NCBI RefSeq assembly: GCF_004127445.1
Contig: NZ_QEXM01000012.1
Coordinates: 219,722 to 283,721, forward strand
Source of the DNA: Streptomyces alfalfae
GTDB taxonomy: Bacteria > Actinomycetota > Actinomycetes > Streptomycetales > Streptomycetaceae
Direction: 5' to 3'
Length of the DNA stretch: 64,000 nucleotides
The position numbers were made by a program, and so were the translations under genes. Below, piece after piece: positions 54,476 through 63,484 of this stretch (position 1 is the first letter of the stretch; each line of letters begins with the position of its first letter). The notes below the pieces were generated by a model. It saw only the letters and a program-made list of their open reading frames with translations. It did no database searches and was not told the DNA's origin.

Positions 54476-55023
54476 AGGCCGAGCGCCCCCACCTGTGCCG
54501 CCAAGGCGCGGCGGTTGGGCGCATCGAAGCGGCGCAGCATCTGGCGGATGTGGTAGTCGACGCCGCGTCGGCTGAGGCACAGGCGCTCGGCCAGCAGTTC
54601 GGTGGACGCGCCGGCCGCCACGCCGTCCAGGATGCGCGCTTCGAGCGCCGTGAGCACGGTGCGCGCAGGCGGCGTTTCCCGCGTCGTGGGAGACAGCAGC
54701 AGCATCAGTCCGGTGAGTCCTGTGGGTGCGGTGGCGGTGCCGGCCGTGAGACGGGCGGTGAAGGTGGTGCCGCGGCAGTGCTGGCCGATGACCTTCTCGG
54801 TGAACCACAGGGTGTGACCTTCACACAGGCCGGTGAAGCGCTGCCGCAGACTCTCAGGCGTTCCGACGTGGAGCAGGTCGCTCGGCAGACAGCCGTGGAT
54901 CTCACCGGGACTCACGCCGAACTGGGCGGCGAACCCGGTCTCTGCCGCGACGATCACAGCACTCAGGGGGCAGGCCTGGGCCGCGTATACCGGGGCAGCG
55001 CTGTCCTTGTTCTCCTTGGGCAT
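54355..55023 (-). CDS. LuxR-family regulator with PAS-like sensor
   Basis: 222 aa; ATG at 55023 with AAGGAG 5 nt upstream. Residues about 15-115 look like a PAS sensor (SAVIVAAETGFAAQFGVSPG, GEIHGCLPSDLLHVGT). The LuxR HTH lies at about 125-185: LTALEARILDGVAAGASTEL, LAERLCLSRRGVDYHIRQML. The usual end is near GALGLLG; the last ~35 residues are antisense to the SRPBCC remnant, so the original stop was probably lost in a rearrangement. Confidence 0.85.
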   Translation of the reverse strand: MPKENKDSAAPVYAAQACPLSAVIVAAETGFAAQFGVSPGEIHGCLPSDLLHVGTPESLRQRFTGLCEGHTLWFTEKVIGQHCRGTTFTARLTAGTATAPTGLTGLMLLLSPTTRETPPARTVLTALEARILDGVAAGASTELLAERLCLSRRGVDYHIRQMLRRFDAPNRRALAAQVGALGLLGPSHATAPARRANDSSNWSAETTGMRETPAGWATAAQS

Positions 55024-55163
55024 GGGGTCTCCTTGCCTAGAGTCAGGCGCGACGTACTTTACGTTTCCAAATGTACTAATTCCGACATCCGAGTAAGTAC
55101 GTCGTTGTTACGCATTCATGGCCGTCCACCATTTCTCGGGATCAGGAATGCGTTACGTAAGTT

Positions 55164-55206
55164 ACGTAGACACATGCCGGAGCAATGCTCCGGCATGTGT
55201 CTACGT
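55164..55206. repeat. 43-bp perfect palindrome
   Basis: Arms 55164-55184 and 55186-55206 are exact reverse complements around a single central A at 55185. The arm sequence includes acatgccggagca. Just to the left is a tandem gttacgta repeat (55152-55159 and 55161-55168). It lies 140 bp upstream of the LuxR start. It could be a cruciform, a regulatory site or the trace of a transposon end. Confidence 0.9.
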
Positions 55207-55605
55207 CTTTCGCGCTCGCGTGGGCGGGGGTCGCCTCCCCGCGCACCACAGTGGTGAGCGAGCTTCTCTCCGAGGACGAGGCCGCCCAGTGGCTCGCCCG
55301 CTGGCAGCCGACGTGGCGGTACGGCAATGACGCGCGGGCATTCAAAGCCGTACGGAAGTCCTGGCGCTCTCACCGTGGACGCCGTACACCGTCAACTGGC
55401 AGACGGTCATTCTCCACCAGGCCGTCGGTGCGAACTGCTCCACGCTGGAAGGGGCGAGAGTCACTGCGGCATTGTGCGCTCCTGGGCGCAGGGCCTCGTT
55501 CGAAGCTCATCACCAACGGTCAGCGGACGCTGATCCGCTTGCGCGGACCCGCCGAGTGGACCGGCCGTCACCGCGCTCCCCCGGCCGGTAACCGGGCCGG
55601 ACGCC
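55207..55605. other. Region without a supported gene
   Basis: About 400 bp to the Lrp gene's stop. One frame reads PYTVNWQTVILHQAVGANCS near 55390-55450, which is protein-like, but I recognise no family; it may be another gene remnant. Confidence 0.4.
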
Positions 55606-56670
55606 TCAGTGCTGCGTCCTGTCCGGCAGCGCGAGGGGCACATAGCGCAGGGCTCGGCCGTCGGGGGCCAGGAGCCAGCCCATGCGTTTCGGGGTGTGCA
55701 GGGCGATGGTGCGGTCGTGGACCTGGAGGTGCGGGAACCGCTCGGCGAGGAGCGCTTCGAACGGGCTGATGCCGTTGAGATCGTGGAGCCAGGCCATGAC
55801 GAAGAGGTTGTAGGGGCCGCTGACGGAGATGGAAAGGCGGACCTGGTCCGTGCGGGCCAGGGCGGCTCCGGTGTGTTCGAGGTACTGGTGGGGGACGGCG
55901 GCCCGGTACAGGACCGAGGTGCGGTACCCGGCCAGCGGATGCGCGAGGTCGCAGCGCAGGGTGATCTCCTGGTCACGCAGCATGCGCAGCAGGCGTCGGC
56001 GAGCGGTGTACTCGCTGACGCCGATGACGGCGCCGAGGTCCTTGTAGCTCATGCGGCCGTCGTTGCCGAGCGCGGCGCGCAGGGCGTGGTCGTGCGGGGT
56101 GCGCCGGGTCTGCGTATGGGTGCTGTACGTGAAGCGGGTGGCCCCGCGGCTCTCCGGCAGCAGGGCTCGGCTCCCGGAGGGGATGGCGTGAGTGCGCCAG
56201 TCGCCGCCCTCGCTGAAGACGGTCAGGCCGAGGCGCGTGTGCGTGGAGCGGACGCCGCGCAGCCCGCCGATGGTGCCGTGCACGGCGCGGCCGAGAGAGT
56301 GCAGGTCGGCGGCGGTGACGGCGAGAAGCAGGTCGAAGTCGCCCGCCACCTCTTCGACGCTGATCACCCACGGGAGCTGCGCCAACGCCCGGCTGACGGC
56401 GTCGAACCGTTGGGGAGTACAGCGCACCTCGACGAAGGCGACGGTGGCGGTATGGGGCCTTTCGTAAGCGGTGACCCAGGCCAGTCCCTGTGACCTGAGC
56501 CGGTCCCACCGCCGGGACGCCGTGGTCGCGTCGATGTCCAGGGCCCGGCCCAGCTGGGTCCAGGTGGCACGGGGTGCGGACTGCAGGGCGTCGACCAGTG
56601 CCAGGTCCAGCTCGGAGAACCCGGTGTCACTTTCCGGTGTGGATGCGGGCTCGTCGCCGCTTTCCTGCAA
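55606..56670 (-). CDS. Double-domain Lrp/AsnC-family regulator
   Basis: 354 aa from a TTG at 56670 with AGAAGGG 9 nt upstream; ATG at 56739 would overlap the divergent MFS promoter and RBS. Two Lrp HTH units are present: LALVDALQSAPRATWTQLGR with ATTASRRWDRL, and MSYKDLGAVIGVSEYTARRR with LLRML. Each is followed by a RAM-like ligand-binding unit. Such tandem proteins act as feast/famine sensors of amino acids. It is divergent from the MFS-amidohydrolase-peptidase operon and is its likely regulator. Confidence 0.9.
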   Translation of the reverse strand: MQESGDEPASTPESDTGFSELDLALVDALQSAPRATWTQLGRALDIDATTASRRWDRLRSQGLAWVTAYERPHTATVAFVEVRCTPQRFDAVSRALAQLPWVISVEEVAGDFDLLLAVTAADLHSLGRAVHGTIGGLRGVRSTHTRLGLTVFSEGGDWRTHAIPSGSRALLPESRGATRFTYSTHTQTRRTPHDHALRAALGNDGRMSYKDLGAVIGVSEYTARRRLLRMLRDQEITLRCDLAHPLAGYRTSVLYRAAVPHQYLEHTGAALARTDQVRLSISVSGPYNLFVMAWLHDLNGISPFEALLAERFPHLQVHDRTIALHTPKRMGWLLAPDGRALRYVPLALPDRTQH

Positions 56671-56756
56671 TTTCCCGGCCCTTCTGCTGGTGAGTCGGAC
56701 GATGTGGGGGTTCCCCCGCCATGGTCGAGTATCGGCCACTGCAGGAAGGAGTGCTG

Positions 56757-58070
56757 GTGTTCACACCGCGTTCCCGTACCAGAAGACCCGCGCCGCTGAG
56801 CGGCCCGGCCCGCACCACGGTGGTCCTGCTGTTCGCGGCCTGGTTCATCGACTATGCCGACCGGCTCGTGATCAATCTCGTCCTGCCGTCGATCGGTGAC
56901 GAGTTCGATCTCAGCCACAGCCGGCAGGGCCTGGTCGTCTCCGTGTTCTTCGTGGCCTACGCGGTGTGCCAGATCCCCGGCGGCATCCTCGCCGACCGGT
57001 TCGGTGGCCGCCGGATGGCCCTGTGGGCACTCGCCGCCTGGACCGTGTTCACCGCTCTGACCGGGCTGGCCTGGTCGTTCGCCGCGCTCCTGGTGATGCG
57101 GGTGCTGTTCGGACTGGCGCAGGGCGTGTTCCCTCCCGCCGCCACCAAGACCCTGGTGGAGCGGTCGCGGCCGCAGGAACGGATGCGGGCCAACGGCCTG
57201 ATCCTCAGCTCCAACTCGCTCGCGGCGGTGTTCACACCACTGGCCGTGGCGCCGCTGGTCGCCGCCTTCGGCTGGCGCTCGGCCTACATCTCCGTCGCCG
57301 CGCTCGGCGTCTTCGTCTACACGGCGATGCGACTGCGACTGCCGGCCCCGCTGGCAGAGCAGCGGGAAACGCACTCGGCCACACCCGCACCCACACGCAC
57401 GGCCGACACGAGGGCCCTGCTCAGGTGGGGGATGCTCTGGCGGTTCGCCGTGATGATGTTCGGCTACAGCCTGATCATCTGGGGCCTCAGCTCCTGGGCC
57501 CCCACCTACCTGCATGACGAACGCGGCCTCGAGCTCTCCTCGGCGGGCGCGCTGATGGCGATCCCCGCGCTGGCCGCCGCGCTGGCGACGGTGCTCGGCG
57601 GCACGCTGGTGGACGGCATGGGCGGCCGGCACCGCACGATCGTGGTCCCCGCGATGTCGGTGGCCGCGCTGACCCTCCCCGCCATGGCCCACGCCTCGGG
57701 TGTCGCCCTGTTCATCGTGCTCAGCACGGTCGCCGTCTTCGCGGCGGCGCTGTGCTACATGCCGATCATGGCGGTGCCCATCCGCGGCCTGTCGGCCCAG
57801 CACATGGGGGTGGCCAGCGCAGTCCTCGTCTTCGGCGGGCAGCTGGCGGGTGTCATCGCCCCCACGGTGATGGGGTTGCTCGCCGACGCCTTCTCCTTCC
57901 AGGTGGCCTTCGCCTTCCTCGCGCTCGGCGCCGTGCTCACCGGAGCCGCGGCCTGTCTGACGCCGCAGGACACCGCCGCCTTCCTCGCCACCGCGGACGA
58001 ACGCGTACGCGCCGCGGCACACGCCACCGCTTCCACGGCCACCCACAGCACGGAAAAGGAACTGACATGA
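56757..58070 (+). CDS. MFS transporter
   Basis: 437 aa from a GTG at 56757 with GGAAGGAG 5 nt upstream; an in-frame ATG at 56721 lacks an RBS. About 12 hydrophobic segments. MFS motif A appears as GGILADRFGGRRMALW; the start VVLLFAAWFIDYADRLVINL and the ALAAWTVFTALTGLAWSFAA segment fit the anion:cation symporter branch (sugar acid/organic acid transporters). Given the downstream enzymes, dipeptides or amino-acid derivatives are plausible substrates. The stop overlaps the next ATG (ATGA). Confidence 0.9.
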   Translation: MFTPRSRTRRPAPLSGPARTTVVLLFAAWFIDYADRLVINLVLPSIGDEFDLSHSRQGLVVSVFFVAYAVCQIPGGILADRFGGRRMALWALAAWTVFTALTGLAWSFAALLVMRVLFGLAQGVFPPAATKTLVERSRPQERMRANGLILSSNSLAAVFTPLAVAPLVAAFGWRSAYISVAALGVFVYTAMRLRLPAPLAEQRETHSATPAPTRTADTRALLRWGMLWRFAVMMFGYSLIIWGLSSWAPTYLHDERGLELSSAGALMAIPALAAALATVLGGTLVDGMGGRHRTIVVPAMSVAALTLPAMAHASGVALFIVLSTVAVFAAALCYMPIMAVPIRGLSAQHMGVASAVLVFGGQLAGVIAPTVMGLLADAFSFQVAFAFLALGAVLTGAAACLTPQDTAAFLATADERVRAAAHATASTATHSTEKELT

Positions 58071-58126
58071 CGTCGACCGCACACCGCCCGGACTCGGCCG
58101 CCGCACGCGCGGGTGGCGCGTCATGA
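58067..58126 (+). CDS. 19-aa ORF coupled on both sides
   Basis: ATG at 58067 overlaps the MFS stop (ATGA) and is preceded by AAAAGGA; its own TGA overlaps the amidohydrolase ATG (ATGA). The peptide is MTSTAHRPDSAAARAGGAS. It is either a translational bridge or the result of an in-frame deletion joining the start and end of a lost gene. Confidence 0.55.
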   Translation: MTSTAHRPDSAAARAGGAS

Positions 58127-59361
58127 GTGAGCTCATCATCAAGGCGGCCACACTCCTCGACCTCGAGTCGGGAGAGCTCGTCCCCGGATCATCGGTGCGC
58201 ATCTCGGGCGAACGGATCGTGGAAGTCGCCCCCGGCCGCCGGATCACCGCAGACGCACCGGTCCTGGACGCCGCGGGTCGCACGCTGATGCCGGGCCTGA
58301 TCGACGCCCACGTACACGCCGCCGTCACGACCCTCGACATGCCCGCCATGGCCCGACGGCCCTCCTCCCGCATCGGCATCGAGGCGGCGGGACTGCTCGA
58401 AGGCATGCTGCGCCGGGGCTTCACGACGGTCCGCGACGCCGGCGGGCTCGACCGGGGCGTCGCCGAAGCGCTCGACGCCGGTCTCATCGAGGGGCCGAGG
58501 GTGTTCCGCTCCGGCCGCGTCATCAGCCAGACCGGCGGCCACGGCGACTTCACCCCGGCGCCCGACGAGCCGCGCCTGTGCGCCTGCCACATCCACAGCG
58601 ACTGGTTCGCACGAGTCGCCGACGGAGCCGACGCCGTACGCCGTGCCGTGCGCGAGGAGCTGAAGAACGGCGCCCACCAGATCAAGATCATGGCCAGTGG
58701 GGGCATCTCCTCACCCACCGATCCCCTGGACATGGTGCAGTACACCGCCGAAGAGATACGAGCGGCCGTGACCGAGGCGGAGGCCCGGCACACCTACGTC
58801 CTCGCCCACGCCTTCACCCCGGAGGCCATCATCCAGGCGGTGACCGCGGGCGTGCGGTCGATCGAGCACGGCAACCTGCTGGACGCGGCGGCCGCGCGCG
58901 TCATGGCGGAGCACGGGGCGTTCCTCGTGCCCACGCTCGTGACCCTGGAACAGCTTGCCGAGGTCGGGCGGCGGTGGCACTACCCGCAGCAGAGCATCGA
59001 CAAGCTCCAGCACGTGCTCAGCGAGGGGGAGAAGGCCGTCCACCTGGCCCTCGACGCGGGCGTGCGGGTGGGCTTCGGCACCGACCTGCTCGGCGAGGCC
59101 CACCCCGAGCAGAGCCGCGAACTGCTGCTCAGGGCACGGGTGCAGTCCCCGCTCGACGTCCTACGGTCGGCCACCGCGGTGAACGCCGAACTCCTCGGCC
59201 GCACCGGCGAACTGGGCGCCGTGGCACCCGGCGCCCTCGCCGACCTGCTCCTGGTCGCGGGCAACCCGCTCGAAGACCTGTCGCCGCTGGCCGACTCCGG
59301 CGCGGGCATCGATCTCGTCATGCGCGGCGGGGAGGTGGTGAGCAGTCGGATCGCCGGATGA
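58123..59361 (+). CDS. Metal-dependent amidohydrolase (imidazolonepropionase/Xaa-Pro-dipeptidase-like)
   Basis: 412 aa. Motifs of the amidohydrolase superfamily: the HxH pair in PGLIDAHVHAAV, carboxylated Lys in HQIKIMASGGISS, metal His in YVLAHAFTPE and SIEHGNLLD, and the catalytic Asp in VGFGTDLLGEAHP. The GGHGDF loop is typical of the Sgx9260/prolidase-like subgroup that cleaves N-acyl-amino acids or Xaa-Pro dipeptides. The coupling to a transporter and peptidases supports a peptide or N-acyl amino acid substrate. Confidence 0.92.
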   Translation: MSELIIKAATLLDLESGELVPGSSVRISGERIVEVAPGRRITADAPVLDAAGRTLMPGLIDAHVHAAVTTLDMPAMARRPSSRIGIEAAGLLEGMLRRGFTTVRDAGGLDRGVAEALDAGLIEGPRVFRSGRVISQTGGHGDFTPAPDEPRLCACHIHSDWFARVADGADAVRRAVREELKNGAHQIKIMASGGISSPTDPLDMVQYTAEEIRAAVTEAEARHTYVLAHAFTPEAIIQAVTAGVRSIEHGNLLDAAAARVMAEHGAFLVPTLVTLEQLAEVGRRWHYPQQSIDKLQHVLSEGEKAVHLALDAGVRVGFGTDLLGEAHPEQSRELLLRARVQSPLDVLRSATAVNAELLGRTGELGAVAPGALADLLLVAGNPLEDLSPLADSGAGIDLVMRGGEVVSSRIAG

Positions 59362-59427
59362 CCCACGGCACTCCCGTACGCCCCACCCCACACCACCCGC
59401 TCCGCCCGCCCTCACCAAGGAACACAC

Positions 59428-61425
59428 ATGACACCGACCCCATCCCCCACCTCACCGCACGCCCCGCCCCGCATCCCACCCCTGATCCCGGTCGAAGACT
59501 TCTGCAGGACCCCGGTCGCCACGAGCGGATCGATCTCACCGGACGGCACGAAGATCGCCTACCTCGCCCCGGAACGCGGCAGGCTGAACGTCTGGATACG
59601 CGGCGTCGACACCGCCGCGGACGGCGGCACCGAGTTCGGCGACGCCGTCTGCGTCACCCACGACCACCACCGGGACATCCACAGCTACCGCTGGACCGAC
59701 GACCCGCGCTGGCTGCTCTACACCCAGGACGGCGACGGCGACGAGAACTGGCACGTCTTCCGGGTCGACCTGGAGGACCCGGACGCCCCCGCGGTGGACC
59801 TGACCCCGTTCCCCGGCGTCCGCACCATGGACTTCTGGCAGCCCGGCGGCCTGCCCGGCACCGTCATCGCGGTGCTGAACCGGCGCAGACGCGACCAGTT
59901 CGACGTCCACCGCATCACCATCGCCACCGGCGAGCACACCATCGTCGCGGAGAACCCCGGTCACATCGGCGGCTGGCTGTGCGGCCGGCACGGAGAGCTG
60001 TTCGCGACCGTGGTTCCGCCGGCCGGGGGCCATGAGATCCACTCCTGGGACCCGGAGACCGGCACCTCGCGGCCGATCACCGCGTACGACGGCGCCGATC
60101 TGCCGATGGGCCTCACCCCCAGCACCGTCACGCCCGACGGCACCGGCATCTGGCTCGGCTCCAACCGGGGCAGCGACCTCATCAGGCTGACCCGGCTCGA
60201 CGTCGCCACCGGCGAGGAGACCGTCGTCGACAGCCACCCCACGTACGAGCTGGACACCCGCAGCGGCGTCAACGAGGCGTTCCCCTCCCCGCTGATCCTC
60301 AGCGGACGCACCGGCGAGATCCTCGCGGTCCGCTATCTGGGCGAGCGGCAGGCCATCCATGCGCTCGACCCGCACTTCGCCGCGGTGTACGAGCGGCTGT
60401 CCCGGCTCTCGCACGGCGACCTCGACTCCGTCTCCTCCGACACCGGTGGGCGGCGCTGGGTCGTGAGCTTCACGCATGACACCGAGCCCGGAGTCACCCA
60501 CTACTACGACCACGAGACCGGCGAGAGCCGCGAACTCTTCCGCCCGCACCCCCACCTCGATCCGGCGGCGCTGGCCGGGAAGCACCCCGTCTCCTTCACC
60601 GCCCGCGACGGACTGACGGTCCACGGGTACCTGACGCTGCCGGTCGGCGTCGCGCCGACGCGGCTGCCGCTGGTGCTGCTGGTGCACGGCGGCCCCTGGT
60701 TCCGCGACGGCCCCGGCTACGAGCCGCGCGTGCAGCTGCTGGCCAACCGCGGATACGCCGTCCTCCAGGTCAACATGCGGGGCTCCTCCGGCTATGGCGC
60801 GGCGTTCACCCGCGCCGCCATCCGCGAGTTCGCGGGCCGGATGCACGACGACCTCGTCGACGCCGTCGACTGGGCGGTCGGGGCGGGGTACGCCGACCCG
60901 CGGCGCGTCGGGATCTTCGGCGGCTCCTACGGCGGATACTCCGCCCTCGTCGGGGTCACCTTCACCCCGGACGTCTTCGCCGCGGCGGTGGATCTGTGCG
61001 GCATCTCCGACCTGGCGAACTTCATCCGCACCCTGCCGGCGTTCGCCCGCCCCCTGATAGGCAACAACTTCCTCACATACGTGGGCGACCCCGATGTACC
61101 GGAGGACGAGGCCGACATGTTGGCCCGCTCACCGATCACCAGGGTGGACCGGATCCGAACCCCGCTCATGGTCATCCAGGGCGCCAACGACGTCCGCGTG
61201 GTGCAGGAGGAGTCCGACCTGGTGGTCGAGGCCGTACGCGCCCGCGGGGTCGAGGTGGAGTACCTGGTCAAGGCGGACGAGGGCCATCGCTTCCAGAACC
61301 CGGAGAACCTCATCGACGTGTACCGGGCCGTCGAGCGCTTCCTCGCCCGCCACCTGGGCGGCCGGCAGCACCGGTCAGACCTCATTTCCCACCAGGCAGC
61401 AGCACCGCACGTCCCCTCACAGTGA
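59428..61425 (+). CDS. S9-family peptidase (prolyl-oligopeptidase-like)
   Basis: 665 aa, no signal peptide, so cytoplasmic. The N-terminal ~400 residues form a beta-propeller (repeats with SPDGTKIAYLAPERG-like strands and TPDGTGIWLGSNRG). The C-terminal hydrolase domain has the oxyanion region LLVHGGPWFRDG, nucleophile Ser near 499 in FGGSYGGYSALVG, Asp near 587 in QGANDVRV and His near 618 in DEGHRFQNPEN. It hydrolyses short peptides, as acylaminoacyl peptidases do. It follows the amidohydrolase by 66 bp with AAGGAA upstream. Confidence 0.94.
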   Translation: MTPTPSPTSPHAPPRIPPLIPVEDFCRTPVATSGSISPDGTKIAYLAPERGRLNVWIRGVDTAADGGTEFGDAVCVTHDHHRDIHSYRWTDDPRWLLYTQDGDGDENWHVFRVDLEDPDAPAVDLTPFPGVRTMDFWQPGGLPGTVIAVLNRRRRDQFDVHRITIATGEHTIVAENPGHIGGWLCGRHGELFATVVPPAGGHEIHSWDPETGTSRPITAYDGADLPMGLTPSTVTPDGTGIWLGSNRGSDLIRLTRLDVATGEETVVDSHPTYELDTRSGVNEAFPSPLILSGRTGEILAVRYLGERQAIHALDPHFAAVYERLSRLSHGDLDSVSSDTGGRRWVVSFTHDTEPGVTHYYDHETGESRELFRPHPHLDPAALAGKHPVSFTARDGLTVHGYLTLPVGVAPTRLPLVLLVHGGPWFRDGPGYEPRVQLLANRGYAVLQVNMRGSSGYGAAFTRAAIREFAGRMHDDLVDAVDWAVGAGYADPRRVGIFGGSYGGYSALVGVTFTPDVFAAAVDLCGISDLANFIRTLPAFARPLIGNNFLTYVGDPDVPEDEADMLARSPITRVDRIRTPLMVIQGANDVRVVQEESDLVVEAVRARGVEVEYLVKADEGHRFQNPENLIDVYRAVERFLARHLGGRQHRSDLISHQAAAPHVPSQ

Positions 61426-61439
61426 GCAAGGAGCGCACC

Positions 61440-63080
61440 ATGTACCGTCCACATGCCGCACGCAGCACCACGGCCCTGACGCTGAGTCTCGCCACGGTGC
61501 TCGGACTGACCGCGGCCACGACCGCCACCCCGCGCTCCGGCGAACCGCACACGACAGCCGCGGCCCCGGCGCCGAAGCTCGACTGGAAGCCCTGCGGCAA
61601 GGGAGAGTTGAGCGACTTCCAGTGCGCGACCGCGGAAGTGCCCACCGACTACGACCGCCCCCGCGGCGCGACGACGACGATCGCCCTGACCCGGCTCCCC
61701 GCGAGTGACCCTGGCAAGCGCATCGGCTCGCTGTTCACCAACCCCGGCGGTCCCGGCGGCTCCGGGGTCGACTTCGTCCACCACGCGGGCAAAGTCGCCT
61801 ACGACCCCGCCGTACGCGCGCGCTTCGACATCATCGGCTTCGACCCGCGCGGCGTGGGCGACTCCGACCCGGTCACCTGCTTCGCGAGCGCCGAGAAGGA
61901 GAAGGCCGCGCTGGCCCGGATCCCGGTGTTCCCGTTCACGGAGAAACAGGAGAAGCCGTTCCTGCGCCGCCTGCTGGAGGTGCCGAAGGCCTGCATGAAG
62001 CGATCGCGCGAACGGATCGAGCACGCCTCGACAGCGAACGTCGCCCGCGACATGGACCTGCTCCGCCGGGCCGTCGGCGACACGAAGCTCACCTACGCCG
62101 GCTACTCGTACGGCACCTTCCTGGGCGCGACGTACGCCAAGCTCTTCCCGGACAACGTCCGGGCCCTGATGCTCGACGGCACCGTCGAGCCGACGGGCTA
62201 CACCGGAGTCAACGGTGACACGCGCTCGGTGGTGACGCGGACCGGCCAGGGCGAGGCGGCAGGGCGTGCCCTCGGCGAATTCCTCCGCCTGTGCGCGAAA
62301 GCGGGGCCCGACCGTTGCGCCCTGGCCCGGCAGGGCGACCCGCGCGCGGTCATGGAGCGGACACTGCGGCGCCTGAAGACCCGTCCGGTGACGGTCCGCC
62401 TGCCCGAAGGTCCGCCGGTCGAGGTCACGTACCCCTTCGCGGTGGAGACGCTCTACAACGGGTTGTACACCCCGAGGAGCTGGCCGGTTCTGGCCGAGGC
62501 GTTCGCGGCCGTGGCCACCGCGGGCAAGCGGCTCGACCGGCCGAGCGCCGCCGTGGGCGAGTACTTCCGCACCCTGCGCGACAAGGAGTTCGCCTCGAAG
62601 GGCGAGGTGCTGGCGAACCTGTGCGTCGACACCCTCAACCCGAAGAGCCCGAAGGGCTTTCCCGCCGAGGCCGACGCCGAGGACGCGAAGAGCTTGCACT
62701 TCGGCCGTTACCGGACCTGGCAGGGCCTTTCCTGCACGGTGATAGGCAATGAGGACCGCGACGCCCACCTGGGCGGCTGGCGGCAGAAGGTCGACGCGCC
62801 GGTGATGGTGGTCGGCACCCGCTTCGACCCGGCGACCCCGTACGAGAAGACCCGCCCCTTCGCCGACAAGTTCCCCGACGCGCGCATGGCGACCCTGGAG
62901 GGCTGGGGGCACGGCGGCACCCTGCTGCAGAGCACGTGCATGAACCGACTGGTCGCGCGGTACCTGGTCGAGCTGGAGGCGACGGACGGGGCGACCTGCG
63001 AGCCCGACTCGCAGCCGTTCGCGTCGCCCACGCCGACGGGAGACGGGCCCGTCGGGACCGGGACGCGCGAAGCGCCGTGA
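61440..63080 (+). CDS. Secreted tripeptidyl-aminopeptidase-like alpha/beta hydrolase (SlpD/TAP family)
   Basis: 546 aa from the ATG at 61440 with AAGGAG upstream. The signal peptide is YRPHAARSTTALTLSLATVL. Motifs: NPGGPGGSGVDFV (oxyanion), FDPRGVGDSDPVTC, nucleophile Ser near 222 in YAGYSYGTFLGATYA, Asp in VGTRFDPATPYE and His in GWGHGGTLLQSTC. This layout is that of Streptomyces SlpD/SlpE and TAP aminopeptidases, which act outside the cell. It would release small peptides for uptake by the operon's transporter. It lies 14 bp after the S9 stop. Confidence 0.93.
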   Translation: MYRPHAARSTTALTLSLATVLGLTAATTATPRSGEPHTTAAAPAPKLDWKPCGKGELSDFQCATAEVPTDYDRPRGATTTIALTRLPASDPGKRIGSLFTNPGGPGGSGVDFVHHAGKVAYDPAVRARFDIIGFDPRGVGDSDPVTCFASAEKEKAALARIPVFPFTEKQEKPFLRRLLEVPKACMKRSRERIEHASTANVARDMDLLRRAVGDTKLTYAGYSYGTFLGATYAKLFPDNVRALMLDGTVEPTGYTGVNGDTRSVVTRTGQGEAAGRALGEFLRLCAKAGPDRCALARQGDPRAVMERTLRRLKTRPVTVRLPEGPPVEVTYPFAVETLYNGLYTPRSWPVLAEAFAAVATAGKRLDRPSAAVGEYFRTLRDKEFASKGEVLANLCVDTLNPKSPKGFPAEADAEDAKSLHFGRYRTWQGLSCTVIGNEDRDAHLGGWRQKVDAPVMVVGTRFDPATPYEKTRPFADKFPDARMATLEGWGHGGTLLQSTCMNRLVARYLVELEATDGATCEPDSQPFASPTPTGDGPVGTGTREAP

Positions 63081-63084
63081 GCCT

Positions 63085-63100
63085 GCGCCCGGGTGGGCGC
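63085..63100 (+). terminator. Short hairpin after the aminopeptidase gene
   Basis: gcgccc-gggt-gggcgc, a 6-bp stem 5 bp beyond the stop codon. A weak terminator candidate. Confidence 0.4.
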
Positions 63101-63177
63101 GGTACGTCCTGCCGCACGGTCGTCGCCACTCCTACCGTCGGACCGGTGAGCAACCGTCCGACGGCGTGCCTTCCGGC

Positions 63178-63306
63178 ATGCCGAATGATCCGAGCACGAC
63201 CGACGGACTGAGTCGGCGCCGGGTACTCGGCACCGCCGCCGCGGCGGCGGTGCCGCTGCCAGCGCGGGGAGCGGAGGACGCGGAAGCGAAGAGCGGACCG
63301 TGGTGA
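63178..63306 (+). pseudogene. Truncated Tat signal peptide of a lost exported protein
   Basis: ATG at 63178 opens a 42-codon frame with a twin-arginine leader (LSRRRVLGTAAAAAVPLPA), then AEDAEAKSG and a stop. The mature protein is absent, so this is the leader of a deleted Tat substrate. Confidence 0.5.
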
Positions 63307-63484
63307 GAAGGGCCCTGGAGTCGGTCTTCGGCTGGGACCGTGCCGAGGACGACGGGGCGTTCGCGTTCCGGGACACTTTCGGCCACCTCTACGACTGGCA
63401 CGGCAGGGACACCTTGCACTACGACGACTTCGACCCCGAGCACCGGATCGCGCGGAGCGTCGCGGAGTACGAGTCCATCAGGAC
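63300..63484 (+). pseudogene. N-terminal fragment of an NTF2/SnoaL-like protein
   Basis: The frame reads TFGHLYDWHGRDTLHYDDFD and PEHRIARSVAEYESI, which resembles the end of the first half of SnoaL/NTF2-like proteins (YDDFDPxxRxARSxAEY). It breaks off near 63484, where a methyltransferase fragment begins in another frame. Family assignment is tentative. Confidence 0.45.
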
